Of a stretch of DNA of 61,864 nt, positions 13,649-26,111 are shown one piece after another (the stretch's first letter is position 1; the number at the start of each line of letters is the position of its first letter). The DNA comes from Nephromyces sp. MM_2019 (taxonomy: Eukaryota > Apicomplexa > Aconoidasida > Nephromycida): NCBI GenBank assembly GCA_015657535.1, contig JADHZB010001003.1, forward strand, positions 2,312 to 64,175, in the 5' to 3' direction. The translations under genes were made by a program, and so were the position numbers. The notes beneath the pieces are model-generated. The model saw nothing but the letters and a program-made list of their open reading frames with translations, was not told the origin of the DNA and searched no databases.

Positions 13649-14556
13649 ACTTCACGGATGCTGCATTAGACCGTCGATTTGGCAGCGGCATTCTCGCGGT
13701 GGCAAAACTAACTAGGGGACAATGATTCAATAGCAAAAAGGGGCAAAATGGCTAAGAAAACTTGAGGAACTATAGGAAAGTTAATCGCATTATCATATCC
13801 AAAATACAACAGCAAGACACAGAAATTAGATTTAGAGGCTATGGCAATACGGGTGATGGAAATCACGAGGAGATTCTCTTGCTTTTTTTCGGGCACAAGG
13901 AGCCAGTATTCCCTGCATCCGACTACGAGATAGCAATAGATTTAGAAAAGAGTGAATGTATCAAAGCTTCTGCCACGTGCATCGCAATAGATTATAAACT
14001 CTGAACCAACGAGCAACGAAATGGCAATTTTTATCCCATAGAGGAAGCGCAAAAACTTAATGATAAGTTTAAGCAAGTTGCAAGCATCTACCTTCACACT
14101 TCGTGCTGATAAGCAATAAGTGCAATTCACATAATGAAAAGCATGCTGCTTCTACCACTGTTACTTGGCATGCTAATAATTTGGATCCACGCGAAGCATT
14201 TCTGCCATCATCAGTAAATGACCGCTTTGTCCAGTAAGCTACGAGGGTATTCCTATTAGGAAGTTAATACCAGGAAATATTAATGCCTGCAGAGATTTCC
14301 AATTCGCAATAACCGTAAATCACAGCTTGCTATAGTGAGCTTTATGGCGTTTTTATATAGGTATTTCGTTACATAATATGTATCTTATAAGACTAATCGC
14401 TGTCTAGCCATCTTCTTATAATTATGCTTCTCGTGGAACATTCGTCCCAAGGGTTGCCAGACAGGTACCTTCTTTAGCTAAACGCTGGGGATCCATGACA
14501 TCAGCAGTTCTTAAAAGAGATGACATTATATGCATCTCAAATCAGAATAACTATGT

Positions 14557-14698
14557 ATATTATCTTGCATTTTTGGCAACTACCTTAAAATAAGGTATTA
14601 GTCCATCGTGGCTTACATGTACTTACAATCAGAAAACGTATTTATAGTATCTTGTACTTTTGGCTGCTACCTTAAAATAAGGTTCAGTCCATCGTAGC
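14557..14698. repeat. Imperfect direct repeat with an internal hairpin, two copies about 80 bp apart
   Basis: 14557-14616 and about 14640-14698 share TATCTTG-A-TTTTGGC, an ACTACCTTAAAATAAGGT / CTACCTTAAAATAAGGT block and AGTCCATCGT-GC. Each copy contains the small palindrome ACCTTA-AAA-TAAGGT. Not a tRNA: no acceptor stem or T-arm. Confidence 0.75.
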
Positions 14699-15244
14699 GG
14701 AATAGTCTATGAAACGTGCAGACACTGGTCATTACCAACTTGCAACGCTGTTAGAAACAACAACGAAATATGAAACAGCCGTCTATCGTCAAGGTCCAGT
14801 TCCATACTGCAGGAATTACTCTGAATTTCTGTCAATTTGATACTATGAACCAAGATTAAAGAAAGCATTTCAGAGACACATGCTATCGCGTAAAAAGGCG
14901 TTTAGAACTTATGAAAAGCGTCTATTACCGGCCAAATTCAACTCGAACAGCATTCCAAAAAGCAACTAGTGACACTTGAAATGCTCTACCATTGGAATTC
15001 AGAAACTAGGTAATACACATCCTGTACTGGAATGCAGTCGAATGCTTATGTCACGGTTTATATGAAGATTAATAGTTAGTTTGTTAAAAGCTAAAAATCA
15101 CGATGACGCCCTTGCTGCTTCACTATTACGAAATAAGTGCTTTTCGTCAGTGAGAAAACAATATCTTTTAAATCTTTGACATTGTAACAAGATAATTTTT
15201 TTTTTTTTTTTTCACCCGCTAATTTTTTTATAATTCTAAAATTT

Positions 15245-15436
15245 TTGACTTACATAACAATTCTAGAAGTACCTTGTTATCAAAAAATTGCAAGCGATAT
15301 TTTATCAGTAAATTGTGGTCAATCTATTAATCAAGTTTGCGATGGAGATTGCACTGTACCTGAAGTTAAGCATTTCTTTCATCGTATGCTTATTGTAATT
15401 GGTGCTGGGTTTTTTGTTATGCTATGGTTTTCGTGA
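15245..15436 (+). CDS. Small AT-rich open frame with C-terminal membrane helix, unrecognised
   Basis: Open from ATG to TGA (63 codons), directly downstream of a strong poly-pyrimidine tract (15198-15240). A TTCTAG just inside the frame could instead act as a 3' splice site, making this a terminal exon. The product has four cysteines (VPCYQ, VNCGQ, QVCDG, GDCTV) and ends in a hydrophobic run, LIVIGAGFFVMLWF, which would suit a tail anchor. Third codon positions are more AT-rich than in the clear genes nearby. No family recognised and no partner exon found. It could be a chance frame in an AT-rich stretch. Confidence 0.25.
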   Translation: MTYITILEVPCYQKIASDILSVNCGQSINQVCDGDCTVPEVKHFFHRMLIVIGAGFFVMLWFS

Positions 15437-16800
15437 TGAATGATGTTATAACCCCATTACACTGCCATAAGCCCACTCTTGAACTCCAAAATCAACATGT
15501 GAATAGCTTTAATACTATATGCTTACGCAAGCAGACGCTGTGTTTACGGTTTCCAGCTAAAAGTAGCGAGTCATACTATGCCAGCACATTCCGAAACAAT
15601 AGCAAAGGATTCTACGCATATTGGATTCCTGGAATCCTTGCTAACACCCAGCTATCCTGTTGAACCGCTTATACAGGTTAGGCAGCGCATTAATCTATAA
15701 TTTACTTTATCAAAAGACATTGTAAAGAAGCCATTAAACCATGTATGAGTTTGCTTTTGCAGACTCTCATAAACTGAAATCCAACACCCAAAATGCCTTT
15801 CCGAAGTACTAGCGTTCCACCTAAACTTGGAAGAAAAGCAAAAATTATGTGGTTAACGAATTCCACTGAAGTAGAGCATGGCAGAAACAGACTCTACCTC
15901 CACCAACTAAATACCAGGGCAAGTTTCCATCAATCACGCGTAACTTCCCTCGCGTAGGGTCCGCTATTAGACACCGATAGGCCTAGGATGTAAGCAAATG
16001 ACTTCTTAAGCACTAAGATATAAGAAAATTATACAGCTACTAACGAAACTGTCAAACAAGGTAAAATAAGGGCTTCTAATAAGCAGTGTATTGCTATTAA
16101 GGGTGCTTTGCATTTCTTATACATCGTGATTTATTTGCACGTTATAGCATGAGTTTGCGAAAATACTCAAATTAGTCGGTATGAATGCCATGCTCCTTGG
16201 TTCGCTTGATCGCGATGAATTCGTTTCTAGACAGAAAGTCCCTCTCCAGTAAAATAACATTTTGGCGCATGAAGTTCCAACTGCTAGATGACTATACTAA
16301 AAATCGCTAATTATCCAAGAAATATTCCCTGCGATACTTGGCTTCCATAAGTTCTGGTTATTGCTACGGTACTTTATCAGAACTTTTATAAACAGAATTC
16401 TTTAAATTTGCCTTGACATATACTTAAAGAATTGATTTGGGGTTAGGATCGGCGCTCTTAAAGTCAGGGGAACTAGGGGACAAAAACATAACATCGACTT
16501 TATTACCTCCCAGAATAGGGAGTGTAATCATCTTGATTCTCGTCATGTGGCTCGCAGTTGAATTACAGGATAAGATACTCTCCTTTTGGTGCAGCTTTCT
16601 GTGTAACATTCTCACGCATAGAAATGTGCGCTCTACCATTGATAATACAGTATGTATTACAACTTGAGGGGGAAATAAACGAAATGCAATGATAATTAAA
16701 AAAAAAATCGTGCGTAGCCAAAATAAAAAAAGCATAATTACCCCCACATATACCAAAAAAATTTTCATCTAATTCCGTGAAAATAGAAAATTATTTCCAG

Positions 16801-16851
16801 AATTTTACAAGGTTAGGCGCTTACTATGCAAGCGCCTAACCTTGTAAAATT
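16801..16851. repeat. Perfect inverted repeat, 22-bp arms, 7-bp loop
   Basis: Left arm 16801-16822 and right arm 16830-16851 are exact reverse complements around the loop ACTATGC. The stem includes GGTTAGGCGC / GCGCCTAACC. It sits in non-coding, A-rich DNA about 2 kb downstream of the methylisocitrate lyase. It could be a cruciform or RNA hairpin, a terminal-inverted-repeat remnant, or an assembly fold-back. Confidence 0.9.
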
Positions 16852-18177
16852 GGGGGAAAGCAAACAGATTATTAACCTACAGAATAAGGTTTTTTTCTAA
16901 CATCCTTGTATGTGCTTTTGCTATTTCTATATTTTTTCATAAGGAAGTTTTCAGACGAACTACAAATAACAAAGGTTAAGCGCAGTATCAACTACAAAAG
17001 AAGCTCCAAATAATTCTTCAAACTCCTGGAAATTTCGGAAACTAACTGTACATAGGAAGATAGGCCTTATCAAGAATAGGAGAACTGACTAGCAGCAAGT
17101 AAGCCGGTAGTGCCAATCAAGTGCTGCCTATTATACTGTTTCTTCATTTCAGTTGAAGCTCGACTATCCATCTAGGGCTTACTTGTGATTGCAAATCGTC
17201 TATAACCTGTGTGGCTACTTCGAGTCTGAGAATTGGCTGCTGTTACTTGTGCTAGGGAAGGTCCATTCCCTCCCAGGAGTATATCCCAAGATATTATACA
17301 TATTCTGAGGGGTATACAGAGCTTTAAGGTTTTAGATAATTAGCACAAAGCAGCATGAAGTGCACGAAAAAACAGATGATATTCACGCATACAGTCATTT
17401 TTGAAAAATTATATGTTCAACCAAGATAGACAGCGAGTCTGAGCACCGAAATCAGGAGGCCATATGAAGTTAAAATTACAGTAGTGTAAAAGCTTAATAA
17501 ATTACGGGCTGGTGCTTGAGATGTCAAAAAATATGAATATCAAGGAGAAATCAGCATATACATGCAGAATCTCTACCAATAATTTTCATGTAAGTACAAG
17601 ATAAACGCACCAAAATAATTATAAAAATCCGAGTTTTTTCTTGTAATTTTAACACGAAAATGCATCTGTGAGCCACCTTCAGTATGTGCGTATAAGAAGA
17701 TAACAGAAATTGACTAGACAAGCCAGTTAAATAGATTAGCTACCCATAGTAATACTTTTAATCTTTGAAAAAAACATAGTTTGCTGATTAAAAATGCATA
17801 AGAAATCGCAAAAATGATAGCTAAGATGGTGAAACATCCCTCTTCTATACTTAAATTCGTCCCAATGTGGCACGAATTTCATGATTGAAACAAAAAGAGC
17901 ACAAAATGTAGTATAATACAATGGCATTGAGCCACGGAAAGAAAATAGTCCACACCAAAAAACGGTACTTCACGGATTATCCATATAATTACAACAAGTA
18001 AGCAGCAGACAAAGGAAATAGCATTCTAACCTTTCTGGGTAACATCTTCAATAATGTCGAATCATTTACGGCTCCTGTCTCCTTTAAATTTTCCAGAAAT
18101 AGCTAAAATTGACAAATAAAATGTTAAAGAAGCGATTGCAAACTATTCTCTTGTGTGCTTATTTCCACTTAATAAAA

Positions 18178-18290
18178 TGCATTAGCACTCAGCTTCGATT
18201 TTCCTAGATTTTGATGATAACGCCTTTACTTTTACACTTTGCAGCTCTAGTTTCATAAAACTTGTAACTACCAGGTAAATACCTAAAGAA
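18178..18290 (-). CDS. Possible extra 3' exon of the methylisocitrate lyase gene
   Basis: On the minus strand a TTGATTTTTAG acceptor is followed by an open frame reading YENHENFFRYLPGSYKF and ending at a TAG after a short basic tail. A Y-x-x-Y/H-E-x-x-x-x-x-Y-L-P-like stretch is what one expects near the C terminus of PrpB-type lyases. It would need a different splice of the preceding exon (for example the GT at GCCGGTATGC) plus an intermediate exon I could not place. The phase does not match directly, and a second frame is also open here. Boundaries are approximate. Confidence 0.25.
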
Positions 18291-18805
18291 ATTCTCATGA
18301 TTCTCGTACCTAAAAATCAAGGAATACTAAATTCATGCTAAACAGGAATCTAGAAAGCCTGATAAAATGCATATATCTTTATTACCATGAATTATAGCAT
18401 CCACAAGCTCCTAAACAAGCAGCCCCAAAAACATATCTAGCCCAAAGGACAATAATTTATTCTATAAAAACAAAGTATTCCTGAAAAATTCGGTGCTGCG
18501 AGTGCGCACAAATTGCCTCCACCTGTAGAGCTCTTAGCAGGAGGTCCACATATAACCATCACAAGCTCTCTATAGTAAATAGAATTCCTTGTACTTCCCT
18601 CAAAAGTAAACCTAAAAATCAACCACCCGATCAAAAAAGTACAAGGAAATCTTCTGCTGAGTTGAAGCTAAAAAACCCATATAAAAAAGGGGGGGAAGAG
18701 CCTTTCTGCGTATTACATAATTCTAGTCTCACTGTAAGTACACTATGAAGCTCCCAATATTAAGATAAATCATTTTTTCAAATTCATGCTTGCCACTGTG
18801 ATTCT

Positions 18806-21800
18806 TCAGTCTGAGATCAGCATCTCTTTGTGCATACCGGCTGCTAGCATCTCCAACTTCACAGCTATAACACATACATAAAATCGGAAAAAAAAGCCCC
18901 ACATAGCAATTTTCGTAATTTTCAATAAAACAAGGGAAAACCCATCATTAGATATCTTTTAACAAACACACCCTCGTTGACTCCATCGCGATACGAAGGG
19001 TAGAAACAGGAAAAATGATGCAGTGATATCCAATCTCTCTAAGCTGTTCCACAGACAGAAGAGGGGATTTTCCAAACTCCGTCATGTTTGCCAACAAATA
19101 GGGTCCTCCCCCAGGAGCAGAACCATTCAGGCGTTTCATAGCCTTCGCAAACTCAAGGAATTCTTCCTTTAAAAGGACGAAAAAAAGGGATATGAGCTGT
19201 CATTTATGAAGCTATTCGAATACATGGGAAACTTTATGACCAGAAAACACACGGCGGAAATAAGGAAAAACATCAAGGAAGGAGAAAGCTTCTTACTTCA
19301 AAAATGATATATATCTGAGAAAAACGGTAGACCTAGAATAACGGTAGAGCTTCTTAAATTAAAGAAAAAATCACGCAAAAAATGCTAGAAAACAGCGCAA
19401 AACATTGACCCTCACGAATACAAATCAAACACAAATTTAGGTGAGCTAGCAAACCTCCATTTTCTCAGCACACATGTGGCAGAACAGCAATGCTATAACA
19501 TATTTTATACTGGAAAGATAAAACTCTAAAAAGTTAAAGTATTTATTATCTACAGCTAAACACAAAATTGAACCTTCGAACTCAGGCCCTCAGGAAAGAT
19601 CATATCAGCCCCGGCTTCGCAGTAAGCTGACGCCCTGGTGATAGCTGACTTTAATCCTAGAGATCGCAGCAAGGGATACACAATCCAAAAATAAATACGA
19701 AACAGAGGCTAGGCGTGCTTTTGAGTAGAATATGAAGTAAGCCTCAAATACTCCTCCCGAGAAGCTTATAATCTTGCATATTAACGTTTAAACCGTAAAA
19801 AGTATGATAGAGTACGTGTGTGTGCACGGAAAAAACAGGTTTGCACAATGTGACTTCACCAAGAAAATTTCGCAATACAACAGCTGCAATACACGTCAAC
19901 CAAACTTTCACCCCAGAAACACAGTAATCACAATGATGAATGCTTAGCCTAGCTGTAATTCGATGAGCGAACAATAGGCAGTTTCTATGAGGGAAAAAAG
20001 CAAAAACATTGCCGTTTCCACATCAGCACGTGTGTGCTAGCAGCTTGAAAAAAAGCAGCATTCCCCAGTTTGGCAGTTTTTAATATGCAAAAACAGGAGC
20101 ATTGTACGATTCTGGCGTGAAAATTAAACGCTATTTCAGGGGAAAAAACGCAGTAAAGCTATCGAACTGTTCATGGTCAAAAGACGGAAGAAGCGAAAAA
20201 TTTTGAGCATTTCTAAAACCAAAGACAAAATAGAAACAGCAAAAGATAGAAAACTCTAAAAAAATGAGCAAATTCATTCAAAGACAATCTCAAGTTTTTT
20301 TTTAGTTTAAAAGTTCCTAAATGAAAAAAATCTCAATACTTATGTTATTTGTAAATTATTACAACCTTAACACAAGCCAGTATTACGCACGCAAAATGCA
20401 TTCTTTTTGCACACACATAGCATAAAAAAACATCAGCTGGCCTCGCAAAACAAAAAAACATTCGCACACAAGTACATCACTTTTTTACCGTAAGCAAACT
20501 CCTCAAAAGCCTGCAAAAACATATATCTTCAAGCAACTATTACTAGCGATAAAAATATTTTTTCTCATAAGGCGACTAGAAAACCTTTCGCGAATGAATG
20601 GCATCAATAGATGTATATATATATATCATCCTCAAGCTAATGCGATATCGGTGCATCGCGATAAACTCAAGATTCCCTTAAGTGAAACCAATAGCCTCAG
20701 CCCCTAAGCATAAATCTAACAGTCTTTGCTATCACGGAATAACTTCATCGTACTACACAAGAAATGACTTCATCATACCCCCAGAAATATTTTCATCATA
20801 CTCCCAAAAATAACTTCAAAACATTCGCATCAATTTGCTACAAACAAATATTGCATCGCTTACCCTCCACTGCAAATGCATCTGTTCTGGCACATATGAT
20901 GAAATCGCCAGAAGAAATCTGATCTCTCGTACTAACTGCTCGTTGAATCTTCTGGCAAAAATCTTCTGTGCTTATGAGAGTTTTACCGTCAAGATGTCCA
21001 CACCTTTTTGGAAAGGATTGATCCTCAATATGTAATCCAGCTGCACCAGCATAATTATACTCGTAGACGGTCTTGGGAATCATTTCTATTTCTCCAAATC
21101 CAGTGTCTGCATCTGAGAAAAAAAAAGAGAAAAATCGAACTTTAAATAAGCAAAAATATATGCAGCAGAGGGAGTAGAATATTCGGATAACTTTGTAGAA
21201 GATAGCCCATGTAGAAAAGTGTAACATATATTTGAAAGCAATAAGACATTACTTGGAACTGATATTTGTGCATCAAATAATAGTTCAAGTACCTTATCTG
21301 AAACAAAAACTATGCAAAAATTTTATCTCATACAATTGGATAGGCAAAATTCTACCCTCCCGCTACAAGAGCCTACTGTGCGTGATATATGCGCACTCAG
21401 TTGATAGTATCTGTGAGTTTTATCTGTGTATATAAGCTTAATCTCCAGTATGCGAGGCTGGTTTTGGAGAGTTTACTAGGAGATTCCTTTAAAATGCATG
21501 AATAAATGAGGGAAACGGAAGAAAATCAGATTTATAGGGGTTGATTCTTTAGATTTTTCTCAAGGAAACTTACGCTGCCCCGATTAGCACACCTTTTCAG
21601 TGTAGAAACGGCAAAGTTTTGCTATTCCATTCAGGTTACCACAAGCTAGGGAAACTAGTATGCCACTGTAAATGAAAATATATTCCGGATTTCGCACTAC
21701 ACCGGAGAAGCATCATCTATGGGAGTTAAATAACAGTGGGTGATAAACCTTGGTTCTCAAAAAAAAAGTTATCAGAGTTGGTCTCCAGCAAGAAGAGAAC

Positions 21801-23029
21801 GTGAGAGCTTACGAGAAAGTCGTGTAAGACGCAGTGACTACCTGATGAAATAAATCCTCTAGTTACAAAATTAGATAACTGGAATGTAACTAATACAAAG
21901 TATGAACATTTTTGATGAAAATTAGCTTTCTTCATAACAAGTTTGAGACATCATTTTACACGCGTATACATTATTTAATTGAGAGTTTCAATGGCTAGTC
22001 TGAAGGAAGGTGTCCTCATGCTTCATCTGGCAAAATTTCCACGAATAAAAGAAGCGAGACGCCGCCAGTAGAATTGTTTCTAGATGCATACTTTGTCGCA
22101 TTCACACCCTAGAAAATGCAGTCTCCTCGAAACTTAAGCAAAAATTCCAGGTATTGAGTATTTACAACCCTCAATGCAATGTTTTCCTAGATTCATTACC
22201 GAAAATAGAGTTATGGTAAATGTAAGACGGCCTCCCGTGAATATACATTATAAGACCTTCATGAAATAGCAGTCCACAAAGTATGCAACACCCAAGGTTT
22301 ATCAATGCTACCACAGCTGCACCAATCGAGTCTTGAACAAAAGAAATCAATGTGGTGAATAGTTTCGACTTTGAGATTACAAAAAACATCACAACTAGGA
22401 GAACATTCAGATGTTTCTACATCCACTACTTCTGCTCCAAAGTTTACTTTTTGAACTATTTTAGGAGCAACCGCAACTATTTCTTGATTCAATGAATGTT
22501 TGGAAATAAGTACCATAAAAAAATTCTAGAGTGCAGTTAAAGCTATAAATTCGGAAAAAAATTCCAGGTATCAATCACTCAAGAGAATCATGGCAGGGAG
22601 GCAGAAAGCTACAAGCAATAACAAGTCACCAATAACAGTGAAAAATTGCCATAAAAAAAAAAGTCATAAATAAGAAGAAAGACCACACATCAAGTTTTTC
22701 CACCAGGTCCCACAGTCCACCAAGACATAAAATAATAAAAGGAAATATGAAAAAACTGGAACTGGATTGCAAAGCTATATAGTATTACCAGCTAAGCACG
22801 GCAAGGAAGAAGCTGTGGTAATTTCTTTTATAGCTCCGGCAAAATTATCCAAGGATAAGATTCCTATATCTGGCACCCCCTTCGAAGCCGAAAGAGCCCC
22901 TCCAGAGAGATACATAGCCAAGAAACCTGCATCCGCACAAAGCCTTGCAACAAGGCCATTGAAGGCTCCCGGAAGTGCAACACAACCGTGTGAAGCTATT
23001 AAATCCCTCAGTTTCCTTCCAGGATGCAT
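18806..23029 (-). CDS. 2-methylisocitrate lyase (PrpB-type, isocitrate lyase/PEP mutase superfamily)
   Basis: Cleaves 2-methylisocitrate to pyruvate and succinate in the 2-methylcitrate cycle of propionate breakdown, mitochondrial in coccidia (family knowledge). Exons: 23029-22789, 21112-20864, 19656-19574, 19166-18972 and a tentative last exon 18856-18806; phases agree at every junction. Visible active-site blocks: MYLSGGALSAS, the Mg-binding DADTGFGE split across the first junction (G|AT), EDQSFPKRCGHLDGK with the catalytic KRCGH, ICARTDAFAVEG, EAGADMIFPEG and LLANMTEFGKSPLLS. All key residues are intact. The start is taken at MHPGRKLRDL; an AG just upstream (CTACAG) could be a splice site after an upstream targeting exon. 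Length is 272 codons against about 295 usual. The shortfall is at the C terminus: after GMHKEMLISD comes TGA, whereas relatives continue with an R-x-x-L-Y helix. A candidate further exon is noted separately. Confidence 0.88.
22259..22516 (-). CDS. ORF nested in the first intron of methylisocitrate lyase, unrecognised
   Basis: An 85-codon frame starting MVLISKHSLNQEIVAVAP lies inside the intron between the first two lyase exons. Those exons join in phase without it, so it is not needed by the host gene. The first half is mixed hydrophilic and protein-like. Downstream, an overlapping frame (22171-22392) has a membrane-like stretch, GAAVVALINLGCCILCGLLF. Could be a nested gene, an alternative exon or chance. 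Confidence 0.22.
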   Translation of the reverse strand: MVLISKHSLNQEIVAVAPKIVQKVNFGAEVVDVETSECSPSCDVFCNLKVETIHHIDFFCSRLDWCSCGSIDKPWVLHTLWTAIS

Positions 23030-26000
23030 GATGTACCCCTGCTGTAGCAATTTTTCTAAGTGACAAACAAGAACTTTAGCAGCTTAAAGTTGAAGCGCGT
23101 ATATGAAAATGCCTGGAACGTGTTCTAATCAAGTGGTAAACAGAGATACAAGTGGCAAACAAAGGCGCTGGAGTTGCAGTACGTCATTCGTGTAGAAGTT
23201 TATTTCTCAGGATTGAATATTGTGCACCCCAAGAGTATAAGAGGAGGGGATTTTGTAAGATGCAAAACTCAGGCAATAATTCCAAAAGGTACCAGAATTT
23301 TCCGTCAATTCAACGCTCCAGAGTAGCTTATGGTGCTACCCTCTCGGTTGTGGATATAAGTCCTACAGCCCTGGGTCGAAGACATACAGCGGACTGAGCG
23401 AAGTAATAGCTAGCAAAAGCTCGTCGCTAGCAAAGGCTGTAGCTACTACCCAAGGTTGTAGCCATGAAAAGGCAGAAGCAACGTGCACACATGATCTTAC
23501 CACTCTTGGGATCCAACAGTGGCAACCTACGACTCTCGCAATATCAATTAAGCGTATGTTTAGGCAATTTGATACACTATGAGACGATGCTTTTACTTTG
23601 GGTTGCCTAAATCCGTACATAGGCGTCAACTCTTCTCAGTGTAAAGATGATATAGATCTACGGGTTATAGAAGCACTCCCCTACCCTCCTTTCTTACTGA
23701 GATTTGTTAACGGCGTGATGAGACTGCCTAACAGGAAGCACATCCAGATCAGGGAAATTATTTATTTCGACACACTTAAAGCTGGCTAACTAAAAAATGC
23801 AGATACTGTGATACTCCAGGGAAGTAGACAAAGCAAATAGTAGGGAATATTTACCTCCCTACAGATAACTATCTTTTAGAATCTAAAAGCCGTAGATCAC
23901 TCATTTCACCACCACAGAATATCATGAGTGAAGACAATAAGGCGACCTCACTGAGATTCTCGTGCCAAGGTAGCCCTGCTTCTTACTAGCTTGCAGGTCG
24001 CTGACTTGCAAGTCACACTTATTTCTGTCTCGGCAGTAGTTTCCGTCTTCCTTATGCCTCAAAAAGCCATTTAGGTGAACAGCTGAAGAGTCCATATTCA
24101 AAGTGAAGTTATATACAGTTGAACCGTGTCACTTATCACAATAGTGTGCGGTTGTCAGATTAATCCATGAAGGGAGAATAGCGTGCCTTGTGACGCCCAT
24201 TATTTCACACTAGTGAGGACCATCTTATACAACACTAGTTTCGACTATGCATACGCTAGAAGCGATTTAGGAGCAATCTCAGCGAGGTATGCAAGGCTAT
24301 TTCAATATGTAACAGCTTGGAAGCGCCAAGATAGATTCTTATAAAATATTCTAGTTGGTTTTTCAGCAGAAAAACAGGTGTGACATCACTGAAATTCTTT
24401 TCATGTACCTAAAACCAGTGAACTTCTATCGCATAGCCTAACCGGTTCCCCAACAGCGAAAAAACCCTAAAATCATTGAAAGTCTTTCCCAGCACCGAAA
24501 ACTAGTGAACTTCGCTCATTATTTACTGTATTACGCGTATTTCACTCTTGAGGAAGATAGTGAAACAAAACCCTCAACTCATAGTGCTATGTTTCCAGTA
24601 CCATATCATCGCAGAGATATCGCAATGCATCACAATTCTAGCACAAAATCTCTCACATAAGACAACGTTGCAGTCAAGCTGAAGCAATAGCAAATACACA
24701 AGAAGATTCAACTCATCTAAGCTTCCCAAGAAGTTGCAAGATCTGCCGTGGTATACATGCAGGACCAATTTAAATATTCAAACGTCTGTCCGCGACTGGT
24801 AGCATCAACCACTGAGGATGGGCATGCATAGTCACCAAAATAGCTTCCGTTCATATTTTTCTTGCTAAACGCTGGAACTATGATGAATTATAGTGCCAGA
24901 CAATTTTCGCATGACAAAGATACTCAAGTCCAGAATAAAGAAATTGCAGAGAATTCACTTTAGGAGTAAAAGCCGAAGAAATTCCTTCATAATGGTATAC
25001 TAAACCCCACGGCTGTACTCGCGGCAACTTTGGCAAACTTATCCAATTGGTCCATGATTCATCAGGTATGCAGCATCAAAAGTATACATAAGGCATTCTG
25101 AAAATATTTGTTTCATGCCCTTCATATGCAAAATGTCGAAATTTCGCAAAAAACTCCAAGCAAATTCCTCTGAAATTTTTTCTTATTTTTGGCCCTCAAA
25201 ATGCTCTGAAATCAGAGGGGGCAAGGGTATTCAAGCAGATTTCATCTGGAAGCAGTATAACACAAGATAAATAACAACTCCAATTAACTCCTTGCCAGTC
25301 ACTACAAATGACCTGGGATAAGCTTGATTTCCAACAGAATTAAATGCATGCAAAATAGAATACTAAACCGATAATAGGGTTGAGAAATCGGTTAAGCGTG
25401 AACTGGAGACACGGAAGAGACGTTTTACATGACGTTCTATGATGCATTAAACAAAAGAAAACCCAGCAATTCACTCGAAATTCAGGGGTCATAAAAAAAT
25501 TATGCGTTTCCACTATTTTTCCAAATTACGCGATTATTGCAGCGCACCTTGCGCCGGCCAATGAGATTGAGTATATTGCAACAAGCATTGAGATTGAAAG
25601 CCGTAAATTAGTAAATTTTAAGCTCACAATCCCCTATTAACCTGATTCCGTCCGCATAGTAGTTAAAATTATTACGTAGAGTAATAAACAATGAAAGTTT
25701 CGTATTACGAGTAGTCGCTGATTCTGTTCTACCCGTATTCAATTTCTGGTCCTGGCTATCATGATGCAGTAAAGTAAAAAGTCTTGCTTTTAAAATGTAA
25801 AACAGGGGAAACTTTAATAAACCCGTAGCAAATGAAACAAAGCAAGGAAGGTATACCACAGCGGGATAATTCCTCAAGACTACCACGGGGACTTTCTGTA
25901 ATCTAGTATCAAGAAGCTATTATCTTGAAAATTAGCTGTGATGGCTGTAAAGTAACAAACTATGCAAGTAGGAGAAACATGTTCTTTACCCCAGAAGCTT

Positions 26001-26111
26001 ATCTTGCTAGGATAAATTTCCAAATGAAGCAACTGTGCCAGAAGTACAAAAATATTTTATTATCCAAAAACCAAATTTACTGAACTAAGAACACGCTTAG
26101 AGTTCTTTGGC

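Larger units (their letters stand above)
11438..18170. other. Stretch with no gene model: upstream of the transporter and downstream of methylisocitrate lyase
   Basis: 11438-12360 is A-rich on + and should contain the transporter's first exon(s), which I could not place. One minus frame near 12330 (HVIEQPFDALSFVWL) is open but has no proven junctions. 13000-15700 is compositionally balanced and holds degenerate direct repeats (13531-13648, 14557-14698). A poly-T run sits near 15198-15215. Both strands are open at 16424-16768, but neither translation is recognisable. A long hairpin lies at 16801-16851. 16900-18170 is again A-rich, like an intron or 3' UTR of a minus-strand transcript. Confidence 0.45.

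Noticed and set aside
13762..14004. 80-codon + frame with acidic C-terminal half
   Set aside because: No splice partners, no recognisable motif, and located in compositionally balanced intergenic DNA with degenerate repeats; probably chance.
22767..23063. 98-codon + strand frame
   Set aside because: Antisense shadow of the first methylisocitrate lyase exon.
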